DNA of 64,000 nt from Spirodela intermedia (GCA_902729315.2 LR746269.1:8158231-8222230); one strand, 5' to 3'; positions 34,901 to 47,728 are shown, numbered from the stretch's first letter. Numbers and translations are program-made. The notes: generated by a model from the sequence alone, not told the origin.

Positions 34901-37900
34901 TGAATACAGATCACGTGATAATCCCAAACAACTAATCCATCGACCCTTTTGCTTGCCTTTTGACGAAATAGTGGAACCTAATTGATGAAAAATGAGGATA
35001 TATAAATAGAGTGGATGAAATCTTAAACAAGGCATAAATACGAAGGAGTTTCAATGAATAACCGAAGTGGGTATAACACAAACGTAAGTCAAGTTCATGT
35101 TTTATAGGATACGACCCAACCATGGGGTAGCCAACTTAGCTGATCCCCATTGTTCAGGAGATCACACACCGATAACACAATGTACTGTTTTTGCATTCGA
35201 TAAGGTATCATTTATTGTCGACTGATATGCAAAAATTAGGCGTGAACGTTTCCTCATGTCCATCCCTCTTCATATGATCCCAGATGAGATGTATTGGGGT
35301 CAACAAAGTGTCAGCCAGGTCTGATTAACTGAAATCTGTCCACCTCATCAGATAAAACCAGCTCGAACAAATGCTAACACGCAGAGAGGATAAAGGTTTG
35401 GATAAAGAAAATATTAGGCATCAATAGAGAGAAACATTTGAGCTGATTTCAAAGATGACAGGTTGAAAAGATATTTAATATGTAAATTGTGCAAAATTTT
35501 AGTTCTTTACAGGATGTACAATGAATGGAACCTCTGAAAAAAGTTCAAAGTTCAAAGTTCCTTCCTTTATATATACAACGTTTTTTGCTTGATTCTCTAG
35601 GTTTCATGAACTAAATTGTATGATCATGCCAAAGAGTGACTTACACAACCTAGTTAGCAATTTTAAAGAGATTGGTAAACTCAGGATAATCAATTGATTT
35701 AGCGCCCTTAAGTAACTGAGGTCATCTGAACCCATTGATTTCAGTTTACATATCACAGATAACCTTCACTGGTCAAGCGAATGGTGATTTGGCACGTCAA
35801 GAGTTCATAACTTTCTTTTGATTCATATTTTTCGATTATTCTTTCTTCCAGCCCTGATTCTTGTAAGGTAAAGGGTTTCGCATTTGATGATCCAGAAGAG
35901 TACAATTCCACAAAAGTGGAATGATTCTCGTCTAGAAGAGACAAGTCCCAAAGTGTTCCTATGGTATTCCTGCCACTAGCTTTAGGTGACCAAAAGGTGG
36001 GAGTGGCAATTTTTATGGTACCATGAGCTTTTAATAAATGAAACAAGACATGTTTCCATTGTCAATTTCTGGATAATCATGGCAACTCGATCACCTCTAC
36101 AACTTGTACTTGGAGCAGTCAGAGAGCAAGCAGTCTCATAATTCTCTGATCAACTGATCTTCTCTTTTCTGCCTATTGCTGAATGACTATATGAGTTCCT
36201 TCATCCTTTCTCTCAGAAACAACACACTGTCCACGTCTCTTCCTTGGATGAACCTCCGTATGAAACCAAGGATGCCATCACTTGCAAGAATTTTAATGTG
36301 ATTGTTACTGTTTTGGAGTTGCACGTCCAACTCCAGCAAATACAGAAGAGCTTTCGCTCAGGTTGTCTCTGGTAGTCAATAGTTGCCGACCGGCCTTCTT
36401 ATCACCTTCACATGCACACATTTTTCGCCAAGCCCGACTGACATCCAATAGTTCATCAGATATAAATGTTTCAATTCTCTATAGGAGTTAAGATCTCTGA
36501 ACAATATATGACTATTTAAAGGGTACCCAGTTTTTTAAATGTTGGATCCATGCCATGTATGACGCTGACAACAGGGTTTGCATGACCACGCAACTTTTCA
36601 AGTACTCAAATACCAAACCCAAAACATTCTTTATTGCAGCCTCCAAAAATCTAATGCATTAGGTTTTCTCATAGCACACTTGAACCTGAACTCAGAACCC
36701 TCAGTTGTTCCGTTGCCAGTTTTTCCTTTTATTGCCACTTTCTGATATTAGGATTCTTTAACTCAACATTCTCCTTCTATCCTCTCCAATCTTCCAGCCC
36801 CCTGGTCCACATTTGGAAGGTTTTCAAATTAATAGCCAATGACCCCATCATGCTTGAATGCAGACAGGTAGTCTAACTCCCTTGCCACGCTTCAAAATTT
36901 CACATATAAATCATTCTGATAAAGAAAGTAAAAGCAGAAGAGGCATAAAACATACAAATATCCTTTCTCCCTGTATTGATCGACTGTCAATATCAAGATC
37001 GTTCTTTCTAGAACAAGGACGTCACACTGTACACGAATAATGAGCTCAAGCACAGCACATACAAATTCTTGAAGTTCGGTTTGTATATAATCTATTTCTA
37101 ATCATCTTAAGATGTTGAAAGATAAAATAATAACAGAACTCAATGAAACTGATAACAATATGAGGAACTTGCCTGCTTCTCCTCATTAGAGATAAACACA
37201 GCAAAAAGATCATTTGACTTTGGATCAGCAATCCCAAACAAGCTCAGTTTCTTGCAAAGAAAATATACGTTCTCCTCGCTACCATTGGACAGAAAATACA
37301 TTAGATGTGTGGTTCTGGTCAATCCTTATGCAAACGGTAAAGTAACTTCCATCTAGAAACCAAAAATCAGAGCATTGGTCAGAAATGATAGGCACGCGTC
37401 AAGCAAGAAAGTTTTAATGACTATTGGCAGAGAAACAATCAGTTGAAGTCTGCACAAAATAAGAAGCAAAAAACAGATTGAAACGAAGCACTTTTGGTGA
37501 ACATCAGTTCTCATCTTGCAAATTCCCTTATGAGGCCCAACAGAGAATCTCATTGCATGATTTTAAGATGCTACGATGCACTCTGTGAACATAAGTGCAC
37601 ACATACTGTTTAAAAGTATCCATGAGAAGAAAGATCAGATGAACCTCCGTGATGAAAATTCCATCTACTATTCCCAGGCTGAAATCCTACAAATGAGGCA
37701 ACACGTCTGGATGTCTAAATGAATTATATAAAATCGAAATCTTAGACATTGATTGTCAAATCGCTAGGGGCAACTTTGAAAGTTGCAACAATAAGAATAT
37801 GTTTTACATTTTATATGAAATGAGCTGTCTCCATGAACCTATAAAGATGAGATGACCATGAGAATGTTAATGGTAGGGCCAAGTCTATATCCCCCAACAC

Positions 37901-38733
37901 CCTCAGACATCACAAACATAATCTCAGCTATAAAAGCATGGTCTACATGTGTACCACCACTTCCTATGAAGGAATGCAATTATAGATAAATCCTGTCCTT
38001 TCAGAGGAAATCTCTACTCATCCATATGCACATGACTCCCAGAGTTATCTACAAGAATCAGATCATTTTCATATCAATTCCCATCTCACTCCAAAGTCTT
38101 TGTGCATTCTCAACTATTACATGGTTTTTTTCTCACCTAAAACTGTAAACCAAATTGATCTCTGCCCTGAGGAACTCTTCTCACCATGGTCTATGAGAAA
38201 TCTTACGGCATCCATTGGTACCTATGATCAAAATCCGTCGTAACATTTTACACATTAACTGCTGGTGCTCACTGTACAACATCGACAGACCCTCATTCAC
38301 TACTTACCTCCTCCCGTATAAGGTCAGTCAGGCCAGTTAATAGATCTTGTCACTCAATTGGCCACACCAAGCCATAAATATGGTTCGCAAGCTTCAGCGG
38401 CGATACTCTGAAGGTTTAGGCATGAACTAGGTGAATATGAAAAGCCACTTGCTGAAACTATATGAGGAAATCAGATGAAGAAGAAATCACAGCCAGAAAA
38501 GCTATAGACGCCACGCCAACTCGTCAACAACTGGCCAAATAGGCAGGAAGGACTCACCAGTAGAAGGGCGTATAGGTGAAAGACGGAGTAACAAACTGTG
38601 GAGCAGAAGGATCACCACCTAAATTTGGATAAAGCAATGGAGGACTTGGCGCAGGAGAAGGGGAACCACTCGAGAAGGAGACGCCGCTTCGCTCTTCCTC
38701 GCCCTTCCAAATGCCAGAATCACTCGGAACCAT
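31912..38733 (-). CDS. NTAQ1: Protein N-terminal glutamine amidohydrolase, six exons
   Basis: Exons (-): 38733-38558, 37278-37173, 34977-34900, 34754-34618, 33152-33028, 32072-31912; phases close to 260 aa. The enzyme deamidates N-terminal Gln of proteins to Glu, feeding the Arg/N-degron pathway. Catalytic triad: C59 in FYCEENVY, H115 in [11 protein letters not shown], and Asp in [12 protein letters not shown] (135, or 137). [15 protein letters not shown] is the family's most conserved block. The C-terminus follows the plant pattern ([12 protein letters not shown], then a Leu-rich end WISSS). The C59 codon is split TG|C by intron 1. Intron 2 starts with GC (CAG|GCAAGT), the standard minority GC-AG donor; reading through would lose the conserved VPLFRQKA exon. 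Residues 1-50 are a Ser/Pro/Gly-rich extension not in animal NTAQ1. Introns 1 and 2 exceed 1.2 and 2.1 kb. Confidence 0.94.
32113..32210. repeat. 45-bp tandem duplication in an NTAQ1 intron
   Basis: The unit beginning AGAAGCATCAATGAG occurs at 32113-32157 and 32158-32202 with a single T/C difference, followed by the first 8 bases of a third copy. It sits in the last NTAQ1 intron, about 40 bases before its acceptor-side exon. The near identity means a recent duplication. Confidence 0.92.
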
Positions 38734-41700
38734 GGCTTTAGTGGATGCCCCCGGAGAGACGGTACGACGACCAGCGGACTTCTACAAGGTGAAGGTGAAC
38801 AGATTCGAGAGCACCGCTCTATGAAAGAGAGACTGATGTAGAACACCACTCTATGAAATGAGAAAGGATCAAAAATACACATCCAAGCTCTAAATTACCC
38901 TTTTTATAGGCGTACTGTTTTCTTATGAATTGACTTTTATGATCTTTCGTGAGTCGATCTGTTTTTTTTTTAAGGAGAGTAACAATTAATTTCCACTAAT
39001 TTAAAAGTCAACACACTGCAATCTCAAACAAATTATCATTCCAGTGCAGGCCATTCTTATCCTAATACATTAAGGGATCATCAAAGATCATTCCTTGTGA
39101 AATAGATTCATTTCAATGCCCTATTCTTTGATCTCTCTCCAGCTTTCACCTTTGTCAAGCAAATTATCATATATAGTATTTCAAGACGACAATAGTAAAT
39201 ATACCATAAGAATAGTCCCCATTTCATAAGAATATTTATACCATAAGAATATTATGTGTTTTATTTATTTTATTTTATATGTTCAACTAGTGGACTACAT
39301 ATTTCAACAATTATATTTATCAGTGAAATGCCAAGGTTTTGCTTTAGGAGTAAAGAGTACTTGACCTTGATTTTCTAAATGACTATCAATCCGCATGTTA
39401 TAACTAATATTCTAACATCTAATCATTATCTACAAATCCCCCCATCTTTGGGTTATTATATTCACAGTAAGACTTGACCTTGATGTATGGATAAATATCT
39501 AGTTAGTATGGATGTGTGCATGTACAACCATTCAAAGTGTCAAGTTTAAGGATTTTGATGTTGATAATTGATTATATAAAGATAAAATAAAATTTAAAAC
39601 CAAATATAGTTAAATATAATAACCCAGTAATCAAGATGTAAATTATCAGACCTAGTTCTCTTTGAGAAGTAAATATTTCTTTCATGCATTATACGAAGAT
39701 AAATCAAATAAGAAGAAAAGAAAAAAAACTTAAGAGGCAAATAACAGAGAGATAAAAAGTGGTTACACCCATACGTTGACCAATAGAAATGTGTGTCAAC
39801 TTACTTGAGTAAAAAGAATGTGTACTAGAGAGAACGCTTGTCTACTCAAGTTTCAAATTTAAAAAGTCAAACCAAATCCTAAGATAAAAAAGCAGTAGTT
39901 TTTCTATATAAATTCTAACATATATAACGTAGTAGAGAATCTGACACATGACAAACGATCTCTAAGGTGGCATGTCCTAATAAGCCAAAAAATTGAAGAC
40001 GTGTCAGAAAATCATTCTCAAACGTGTGTAGATTAGGTCAGTCAAACTTTTCTGCATGATCTGCCCACTTTCAATGACTAGAGGAGGATCAAGTGCAGAG
40101 GTCAAGCCCAAGCCATGCAGTCTGTAGGCACTCATAGCTTCTTTGTCTGAAATATTTTAGGTGAGATCTTCTAGTATAGTTGGTCAACAATGTAAATCAT
40201 CTATCCACAATCCATAGTTGCACATGCTTCAAAGTACTCATCCATGCTGTAAATATGCTTGCAAAATTTCAGAGGTAATCATTACATTACCTCAGTTTAC
40301 CATCAAAGGAAAACAAACAAGCCATTAGAAGAGTGTAGACTACAAGCATACAATCAAAGCATCACTTACACGTTTAGCTTTGTTCCAACATCTTAAAAAA
40401 TTGCTAAATTATCGACTTAAAAATAATTTTTTGAGGTTAGTGTAATATGAATTTTATCATCATACATAAATGAGACATGGAGTTTTCACTTAACTATTCA
40501 AAGGCTTAAACTTTTTTCCACAATGCCAAATGCTCACTCTTCTAAATAATTGCCAAGTTAAGAAGATCATGATGCCTTGTGAATTTCATTATGATATTAA
40601 ATGTCTCATCTAAAAAAGATTAAAAATGAAAGACAAGATAATCATTCCCCGATAATAGAAAGTGAGATATTGCCCTCCATATAATACTTTCGTTTCTTGA
40701 ATCTGACGCCATCACATGTAAAATATTTTAGACAATTTATGTTCCATTAGCTACAAAAAAAAATCCACAATTGTAATGAGTGTTTCACTTAAGAGTGATT
40801 GATTATCTTAAGCTATGTGTCACTTTTAAAACCACACTCCATAAAATAATATATCCTTAATAATTAACCACATTTTACCTAATGAAAATATTATTAAATG
40901 AATGATCAGGATAAGTATTCGCCTACAAAACCATCAAAATCCTGTAATAAATAATTAGCAGCCTAGAAACTTCTTGTGTTGTGCATTTCAAAGCAATGTA
41001 TTTGGGACAAGAAGCTTTTGCAATGTGTTCAAATTGTGAAATCTAGCACATGCAGCTACTAGTTTTGATGACAAGAAAATGTTAACTTTTATAAAATATG
41101 GGTGAATATTTTTCATGTGATTTTTATGACAAGATCAGCTCTTACATGCTAAAGCTGCTAAAAAAGGGAGGCAGAAGGATGTTATATGATCAACCCATGT
41201 TAAATCTGGTGTACAGAAAAAAAAAATCATGAGAAATAAACTAAAAAAAATACAACTATTTAATCATGGAGAAATGTTTTAAATCATTAATCAATTTTAA
41301 CTCAGCATAAAATATTCAATGGCTGCTGAAAAAGTTATGAAACTCTTGTTTTATACCATACTTTACATTAAACTTATGGGTCATGACCAACATATGCTAG
41401 AGCTAATTAAGAGACAACAGATGGCCATGAACCCTCTATATATTGTCTTATAAAGTTGGTAATGATGTCTTACTATAAGTGCAATACTATCACTAGTCGT
41501 ACCTAGACTTAATAATTTACTCTCTAGTGCCCTCCACTCTCAATTATATTTCATTAATTAGGGTTGACTGCATTATTATCTACATGAGTTAAATTAGTAA
41601 GTGTGGAATCTTAAACTTTAAACCATACTCTTGAATGCATATTAGATTTGTAGAGTTAAATACTAGCTCCGAAAACTTTAAACCATACTCTTGATAGCAT

Positions 41701-43740
41701 TGCAAATTCATGTCATTGTTGATATGTGATTCTCATGAGTATTATTTGACATTCTAATTGATATGATTCTTAGTTGATTCAAAGATGGCTAAATGTGTCT
41801 TGTTGGGAAAAAACAGTGTCTAGTGAGATCCACTAGTGGAGCTTGTCAATGAGGTAGATTCTCTCCCTTTCCACACTCCAGACTTGTACATTCTTCATGA
41901 TGCACCTCCACTCTAGAAACATGCCCATTATATTGAAAAGGGAAGAAGGTCATCACTTGTTTGCTTCTTTTCACAAATCAATTTATTGATTCTCGTAAGT
42001 ATGTGTTCAAGAAGCCTTCTGAAAAAAAATTAAACATTGATTGGTTTAGAAGTCATCTCAAATTTACAAAGTAAGATTATATTAGGTTTTAGGCTACATT
42101 TATATCTAGAAGGGGTTGAATTGATCAACTTTTAGTTTTGACTTTGGTCAAATTCTTTTCAATCACTTAAATCTTCTTATTTCTAAACTAATTCTAAGAT
42201 TTTAACAATTATAAATCTAAAGCAATATAATATTTTTGAAGTATTTCAGCCCCCTACCTATGTCCACTAGATCAAAAGTCTCAAGCACAATTGTTGATTA
42301 TCAAGTTCAGCTCTCATAGAATTTTAACTTGAAATTTTTTCTAGATTCAAAACTCTAGATAGCCAATAGTTGACTAGAGAACTAAGATCCTTGGAGTGAT
42401 TAAATAATTATTGAATCTTATGGTAATACACAAATAACAAGGAAGGATTTCATTATGGGTTATTTCCAACATATTATGTTGACTTGAGAAGTGTCAAGAA
42501 ATTTGGTAAAGAGGATGATGATAAAGACATGATTCTTACATTCCTCTTCTTGTGTGGATGCTGAAAAAACGTAGAAGGCACTTCCACTTGAGCTGATCAA
42601 GAACAAATTAAATGCTTGAAAATAATTCCTCAACTCATCACCATCATGAAGTTCCACCAACAACAAGACCTCTTAATTTATGTTAAGATTTTCTATAGAA
42701 AGAACTTAATATAGGAGTTAAAGTTATAAGGAATTAGAGGTGATCATTTAGAACTAATTAGCTATTGGTAAAAAGTAATAGTTATAGAGAAATAAAATTT
42801 GAAAGCCTCCCTTATTTCCAATAAGGATCCAATTTTATGAAGCCAAAATTAGCAATATATATCTAAATAAAAATATGAGTTAAAATTCAAACTTATTCAA
42901 ATTGCCTTAAGTAAAAATGAATGTCAAGTGGGCACTTGACAATCTGATTTCAATATTTAAAATCACAATATACATGACGTAAAATATTTAAAATTAATTT
43001 TTAAATATATTTATTGATATTTTATAAAAAGTAAATTGCAAAATAAGTGCTACAAGTTCAACCAATTAATTCAATATCAACCATGGGTACATAAAAGACT
43101 AAGTAAACTTTCATACTCGTATTTTTCTTCATATTTTTTCTTAAGTTGAGTATTATGATTATTCATTATAGTATTGTGAAATGTTATGTAAATTTTGATA
43201 ATTTCTATAAGAATATACAAAATAATAGTTCACATTATGAAATCAACCAACTAAATAAATTCAACATTGTGGATCTTGAATATAATAATTGAATTCAACA
43301 TTTAGTCTGCTATTTTGAATAATTGGCTATTTAACTTCATATCAGGCATATTAGAAATTTAGTTTGATTTTTTAAATAATCTTATGATTGTTTGTCTTCA
43401 TCAAAAAATTGTGCATTTTAATGTTACTACTGGTTTAAAAAACATGAAAGATGTACGAAAATATAGAAGAAATACCCCAGTTGATATGGTCAGTATTTAT
43501 TCTATTTTTATAACTAAATATGAGTAGTTGTAACTTAATTTATTTACACAAATAATCTTATAAGAATTTAAGAGAAAAATAGATTTTAAGTTGTCAACAA
43601 ACATGGCTTCTAGTAGGCAGGCTTTCTTCTCTTGCTCACAATTGAAAACAAAACTTAGGCCACCCAACATGCCAGCTAAGTAGTTAGTTTAGCCAATTCT
43701 ATGTATATGCAAGGTTCCATAATGTTAAATGTGCCTCGTC
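38734..43740. other. AT-rich intergenic DNA, no gene seen
   Basis: After the NTAQ1 promoter there are about 5 kb of AT-rich sequence with no long open frame, no motif-bearing translation and no LTR pair that I can recognise. A 22-bp direct repeat (AAACTTTAAACCATACTC plus TTGA) occurs at about 41613 and 41674. The 68-codon frame at 42460-42666 (-) has no known motif. Confidence 0.6.
38901..38909 (-). promoter_or_regulatory. Candidate TATA box of NTAQ1
   Basis: The - strand reads CTATAAAAA about 170 bases upstream of the start codon at 38733, a standard plant TATA form. It supports the first-exon assignment, with a leader of about 140 bases. Confidence 0.55.
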
Positions 43741-43746
43741 TTTTCG

Positions 43747-44130
43747 TGCAATGAAGACTGAAGATCCAAGTAGTGGGTAGGGGCTCTGGGGTTAATAGCC
43801 CTAATATTAACTAATTATTGGACATGACAATATGATTGGAGGCTCAATATTTTTCCTTGTAAATTAAGATCTAGTTGGACGAGTCCAGTAATAGTGTGAA
43901 ATTATCTTTCTATGTTAACCAATGGAGACTGAAGATCCAAAAAAGGGTTAGGACCTCAAGGTTAATGGCCCAAATCTTCAACAACTCTAGGAAATGAAAA
44001 TATGCTTCAAATATCAATATTTTCCCTTGTAAATTAAGATATAGTTGGACAAATCTATATATATATATATATATAATGTGAGCTATTTTCCCACATAGGC
44101 AATGCAGATTGAAGATCCACACAGTGGTGG
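43747..44130. repeat. Tandem repeat of about 171-180 bp, two full copies and a stub
   Basis: CAATG(A/G)AGACTGAAGATCCAA begins at 43748 and 43919, and CAATGCAGATTGAAGATCCA at 44099. The two full units share, in order, a GGTTAATRGCCC block, a TCAATATTTT.CCTTGTAAATTAAGAT block and TAGTTGGAC. The third copy is cut off after about 30 bases, where the inverted quinone-reductase fragment begins. Divergence between copies is clear. Confidence 0.85.
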
Positions 44131-44193
44131 AAGGAGGGAGCCGCATATGGCTGACACTGATAGACGCTCTCTCTCTCCTTTCCCGATATTTTT
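44127..44193 (-). pseudogene. Inverted partial copy of the quinone reductase 5' end
   Basis: On the - strand, 44193-44158 matches 44824-44858 (AAAAATATCGGGAA, then GAGAGAGAGAGCGTCT), and 44157-44127 matches 44967-45009 (GTGTCAGCC.TATGCGGC, TCCCTCCTTCCACC) apart from a 10-base gap. The 108 bases between the two gene blocks are missing from the copy; in the gene they begin GT and end TTCCAG and contain the start codon. The copy has no start codon and no open frame of use. It lies about 630 bases from the gene copy in head-to-head orientation. Confidence 0.75.
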
Positions 44194-44933
44194 GACGGAT
44201 GACCAAATGGGATCCTGATAGGGCCCCGAGTAATGGGATAGGCAAAGGGACGCGAATGCTCCGATCGATAGGATAACACGCCGGATTGGGTGGGACAATT
44301 CCGTTCTCGGACGATACCCCGCTGTCGCGAGCGAGCGAGCGAGAGAGAGAAAGACAGAGAGAAGGCTGGGTTTGGCTGGTGGCGTTGTGAAGATGTGACG
44401 GCGCTGTAGACGGAGAAAGAAGTTTCTGCACCAGGCCAAGGGGGAGGTAGGGCGTCACGCTGAGGTAAGATGACTGTAGATCATAGTGACTCATAAAAGA
44501 CAAGAAGAGGAGAGGCAGAGATTAAGGACCAGAGGGGGATAGCGACTCTCAGCCACCCTTCGAGCGACGGGTGTGAGTCGTCGACTTCTTTCATGCCTCT
44601 CCATTGCGTTCTGCTCCACTCGATGGCCGTCTCCGCTTCCCGCTGGTTCAGCTCATCAGTTCCGCAATTGCCGGGTCATCTGGTCTTGTAGCTCCACTCA
44701 AGTCGATAGATGGGGTGGGAGCAAGACAGAAGCTTGGTGACGATTGGTCGTTGATAGCTGAGAGCATTAATTATGCTGAGACTAGAGTCAGCTCATATTG
44801 GTTAGCGGGCCAGAGGCCGGCCTAAAAAATATCGGGAAGAGAGAGAGAGCGTCTGTCGGTGGGTTGTGGGGCCTCACCGGACGCTTTCTTTTTTCTCCGG
44901 TCTGCTTGTCCTCATTCGGAGCAGAGAAGAGAG
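44194..44933. promoter_or_regulatory. Upstream region and leader of the quinone reductase gene
   Basis: This stretch is GC-richer than the DNA to its left, with a GA/CGAG-rich patch at about 44330-44362 and a GA run at 44838-44850. I see no certain TATA box. Short open frames in it (44055-44503 minus, 44604-44825 plus) have no family motif. It should hold the promoter and 5' leader. Confidence 0.45.
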
Positions 44934-47728
44934 ATGGAGGCGGCGGCGGCGAAACCAGTTTTCCAGGTGGCAGCCGTATGCGGCTCCCTCCGCAAGGCTT
45001 CCTTCCACCGCGGCCTCATTCGCTATGGTGCCTCCTCTTGTTTTTTTTTTTTTTTTTTTTTTACTGTTCTCCTTTCGGGTCCTACTTTTTCTCACTTGCC
45101 TGACGAATTTGCTCTGCGGCTGCTTTGGTTCTCTCCGATCGCAGCCATCCAACTCTGCGAAGGTGGATCCGTCGATGGCTTGCGAGTAGAGTTCGTTCCC
45201 ATCGAGCCCCTCCCCCTCCTCAACACAGACCTCGAGGTCGGTGGCAAGTACCCGCCGCCTGTTGAGACCTTTCGCCGGAAGGTCCTTGAATCCGATGCCG
45301 TCCTCTTCGCGTGCCCCGAGTACAACTATTCATTCTCTGGTACCACCCGCGTTCCACCAACTGTTCCTTCTCTTCGTTTCTTTCCGGATTTAATCGATTC
45401 TTTTCCCTTGCCTTTAATCGTCATCCGTTCGCTAATTCGGTTCTTTCTCTGTTTCTATCCGTTTTAGGCCTTGACGGGTGAGTAGATCTCTTGAGTCATT
45501 GTTTCGGTATTTCTTCTTTAATCAAAAACTTCAGGCCTCTGACTTTTTGCTTCGAAGGATTGATAGGTCTTCCGCCGAAGACTGCTTTAGTTTCGATCGC
45601 TAGTTCCTGTTCTGTATTCATAGGAAGGTGATATTGATTATTTTTACAATATAGAAAAAGGAAAACAAAATTAAGGCTGACTAATGGCCAATCCCTGTTA
45701 AATAATTAGCAAGGGCTGATTCTGCTAAGATCATTGTCATTGAAGAAAAGAAAAGTGGAGCAATTAAATCGCAAATATCGAAGGGCGTTGGTTTCTTGAG
45801 TTGATCCTCTTAATAACTGCTAAGTTTTTTGAATTATTTCCCTAGTATGAGCTATACGAATAACATATGAAAAACCATAATCTATATTAACTTGTACAGG
45901 AATTCTGGAAACTTGGGTTGATTTTGGTTTCGTATCTCACAACTTTATTTACTAGTATAATATTTTGGAAATTGCTTCCTAAAAATTTCATCTATGATCA
46001 TTTTCAGCGTCTTCTAAGGCACTGTTCGATTTTTTTAGTTATTTTTTCATCAATTTTTTAAAATAAAGTCTCACCTGATACAATCCAAAAACTTAAGGAT
46101 CATGGAGCTTTTATATCCACCCTGAATATCCTAAAAATGAATGTCTTCATCCTAACTTGATAAAAGCCCATCAATGAAAGTAAGTGGTATACTAGGCCTT
46201 CATATTTTTTATGACACTTTTGACTGTTTATGACTTTTTGATTCCTGCCTTCATGAATTTCTAGAACAGGAAATTCATCTGGCAGCCAGTTAAAGTGGAA
46301 ATTTGTTCTAACGCAGTAATAGTCATTCTGTGGACGAGAAAAATGTAGCAACTTCTTCATAGATGGCTGGGTATATGCGAGCAATTAGGCCGAAAGCACA
46401 TTGTTGAAAGAGTCTCAATCTAGCACATCTGGGCCCAGGAGCCCTCGCTCCTACTCTATTGAATCTTGTCACATGCATCTTCAACAATCAAATGATTTCA
46501 ATCTCACTGGGCTGCCCCAGCTGCTTCCTTTCTGTCTCTTGAAACTCCCTCACTACCCCCATTAGAATTCGGAAGGCTTGAAAATAGCTAGTCAGGTGCA
46601 TTAGACTGAGGCTGATGCAAGACAAGTCAGTCTAGCATCCTTATCCAGTTAGTGTGAGGTTATTGACTCGGTTAATCCTGTGCAGTGTCGTAGTTTTTGA
46701 CTTTATTAACCCGAATATGTCTGAAGGTAAACTGCTTTGTTGACGCTTTTTGACGGACAAATATGTTTTCGAGAGAGATATTATTCCAGGCTCGTACTTC
46801 TGACTTTGAGCTCTTACAACCTGTCCGGGCTAGACTCCATCCGGGAGTAGTGGAGAAATTCTCTCCGGTCAACAGAATTTTAGTTGATGGTATGAAGATT
46901 AGGGTGTGGCTAGAGTCAAATCAGTGAAGAAAATTAGAAGAATTGCTTATATACAGTTCTTCAATACAATTCACATTTTACATGTATATTATGCATAGAA
47001 ATTACCTCTAAATGTTTATTCTTAAATAGTTTCTGAAAGGTTGCATTTTCTTGTGGATTTGTTGATCTGGGAAATCTGCTATCTGCAGCTTTCTCAAGAT
47101 ATGAGTGAATTCATGGCATACTGGCAGCATGTACATCACATAATCTCTTCAAAATTCCTCCTATCGAATTACCCTTAAAACCACCCATGGCTTGATGGAG
47201 ATGATTCTATGACTTTGTTCTAGATCCCTTTTCACCATTTAGGACAATCTCTCCTACCCTCCAGGAAACTGCACTCCAGTACCTAGCAGGCAACAAGTTG
47301 CATCAACATTAGATGGCTTAACCCTGCTTGATTTATTTCAGTTTACTGGGTCCTATAGGGGATTTTGTTCCTAGTATAATTTCCATGGTGAAAACCAAGC
47401 AAAAGTATTGTGGTGATCTCCAGCTCCTCTGAAGAACGCCATCGATTGGGCATCTCGACCGCCAAATGTGTGGGCAGACAAGCCGGCGGCAATTGTGAGC
47501 ACCGGAGGCGGCTTTGGTGGCGGGCGTGCGCAGTACCATCTGCGCCAACTGGGAGTCTTCCTAGATCTTCATTTCATCAACAAGCCAGAATTTTTTCTGA
47601 ATGCATTCCAGCCTCCGGCGAAGTTTGATGAAGAGGGCAACTTGATCGACAAGGAGGCTAAGGAGAAGTTGAAGCAGGTCCTGCTGTCGTTGCAGGCCTT
47701 CACTCTGAGACTCAAAGCAAAACCCTGA
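44934..47728 (+). CDS. NQR: NAD(P)H:quinone oxidoreductase, FMN-dependent, three exons
   Basis: Exons: 44934-45027, 45145-45339, 47424-47728; phases close to 197 aa, the usual size of plant NQR. The enzyme is a flavodoxin-fold cytosolic flavoprotein that reduces quinones by two electrons, avoiding semiquinone radicals. Visible motifs: the FMN-phosphate loop VCGSLRKASFHRGLIR (16-31); LLNTDLE; the isoalloxazine-side loop FACPEYNYSFSG; KNAIDWASRP; and the glycine-rich STGGGFGGGRAQYHLRQ. The C-terminus carries INKPEFFLNAF and ends LRLKAKP. The start is the first methionine in frame, and METAAAA-like short leaders are normal for the family. Intron 1 (117 bases) contains a run of 22 T at 45041-45062 close to its donor; intron 2 is 2.08 kb. 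It converges tail-to-tail with the glyoxalase-like gene at 48835. Confidence 0.95.
45041..45062. repeat. Poly(T) run in the first intron of the quinone reductase gene
   Basis: Twenty-two consecutive T, 13 bases after the donor site, in an intron of only 117 bases. It will be length-unstable and hard to sequence accurately. Confidence 0.95.
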
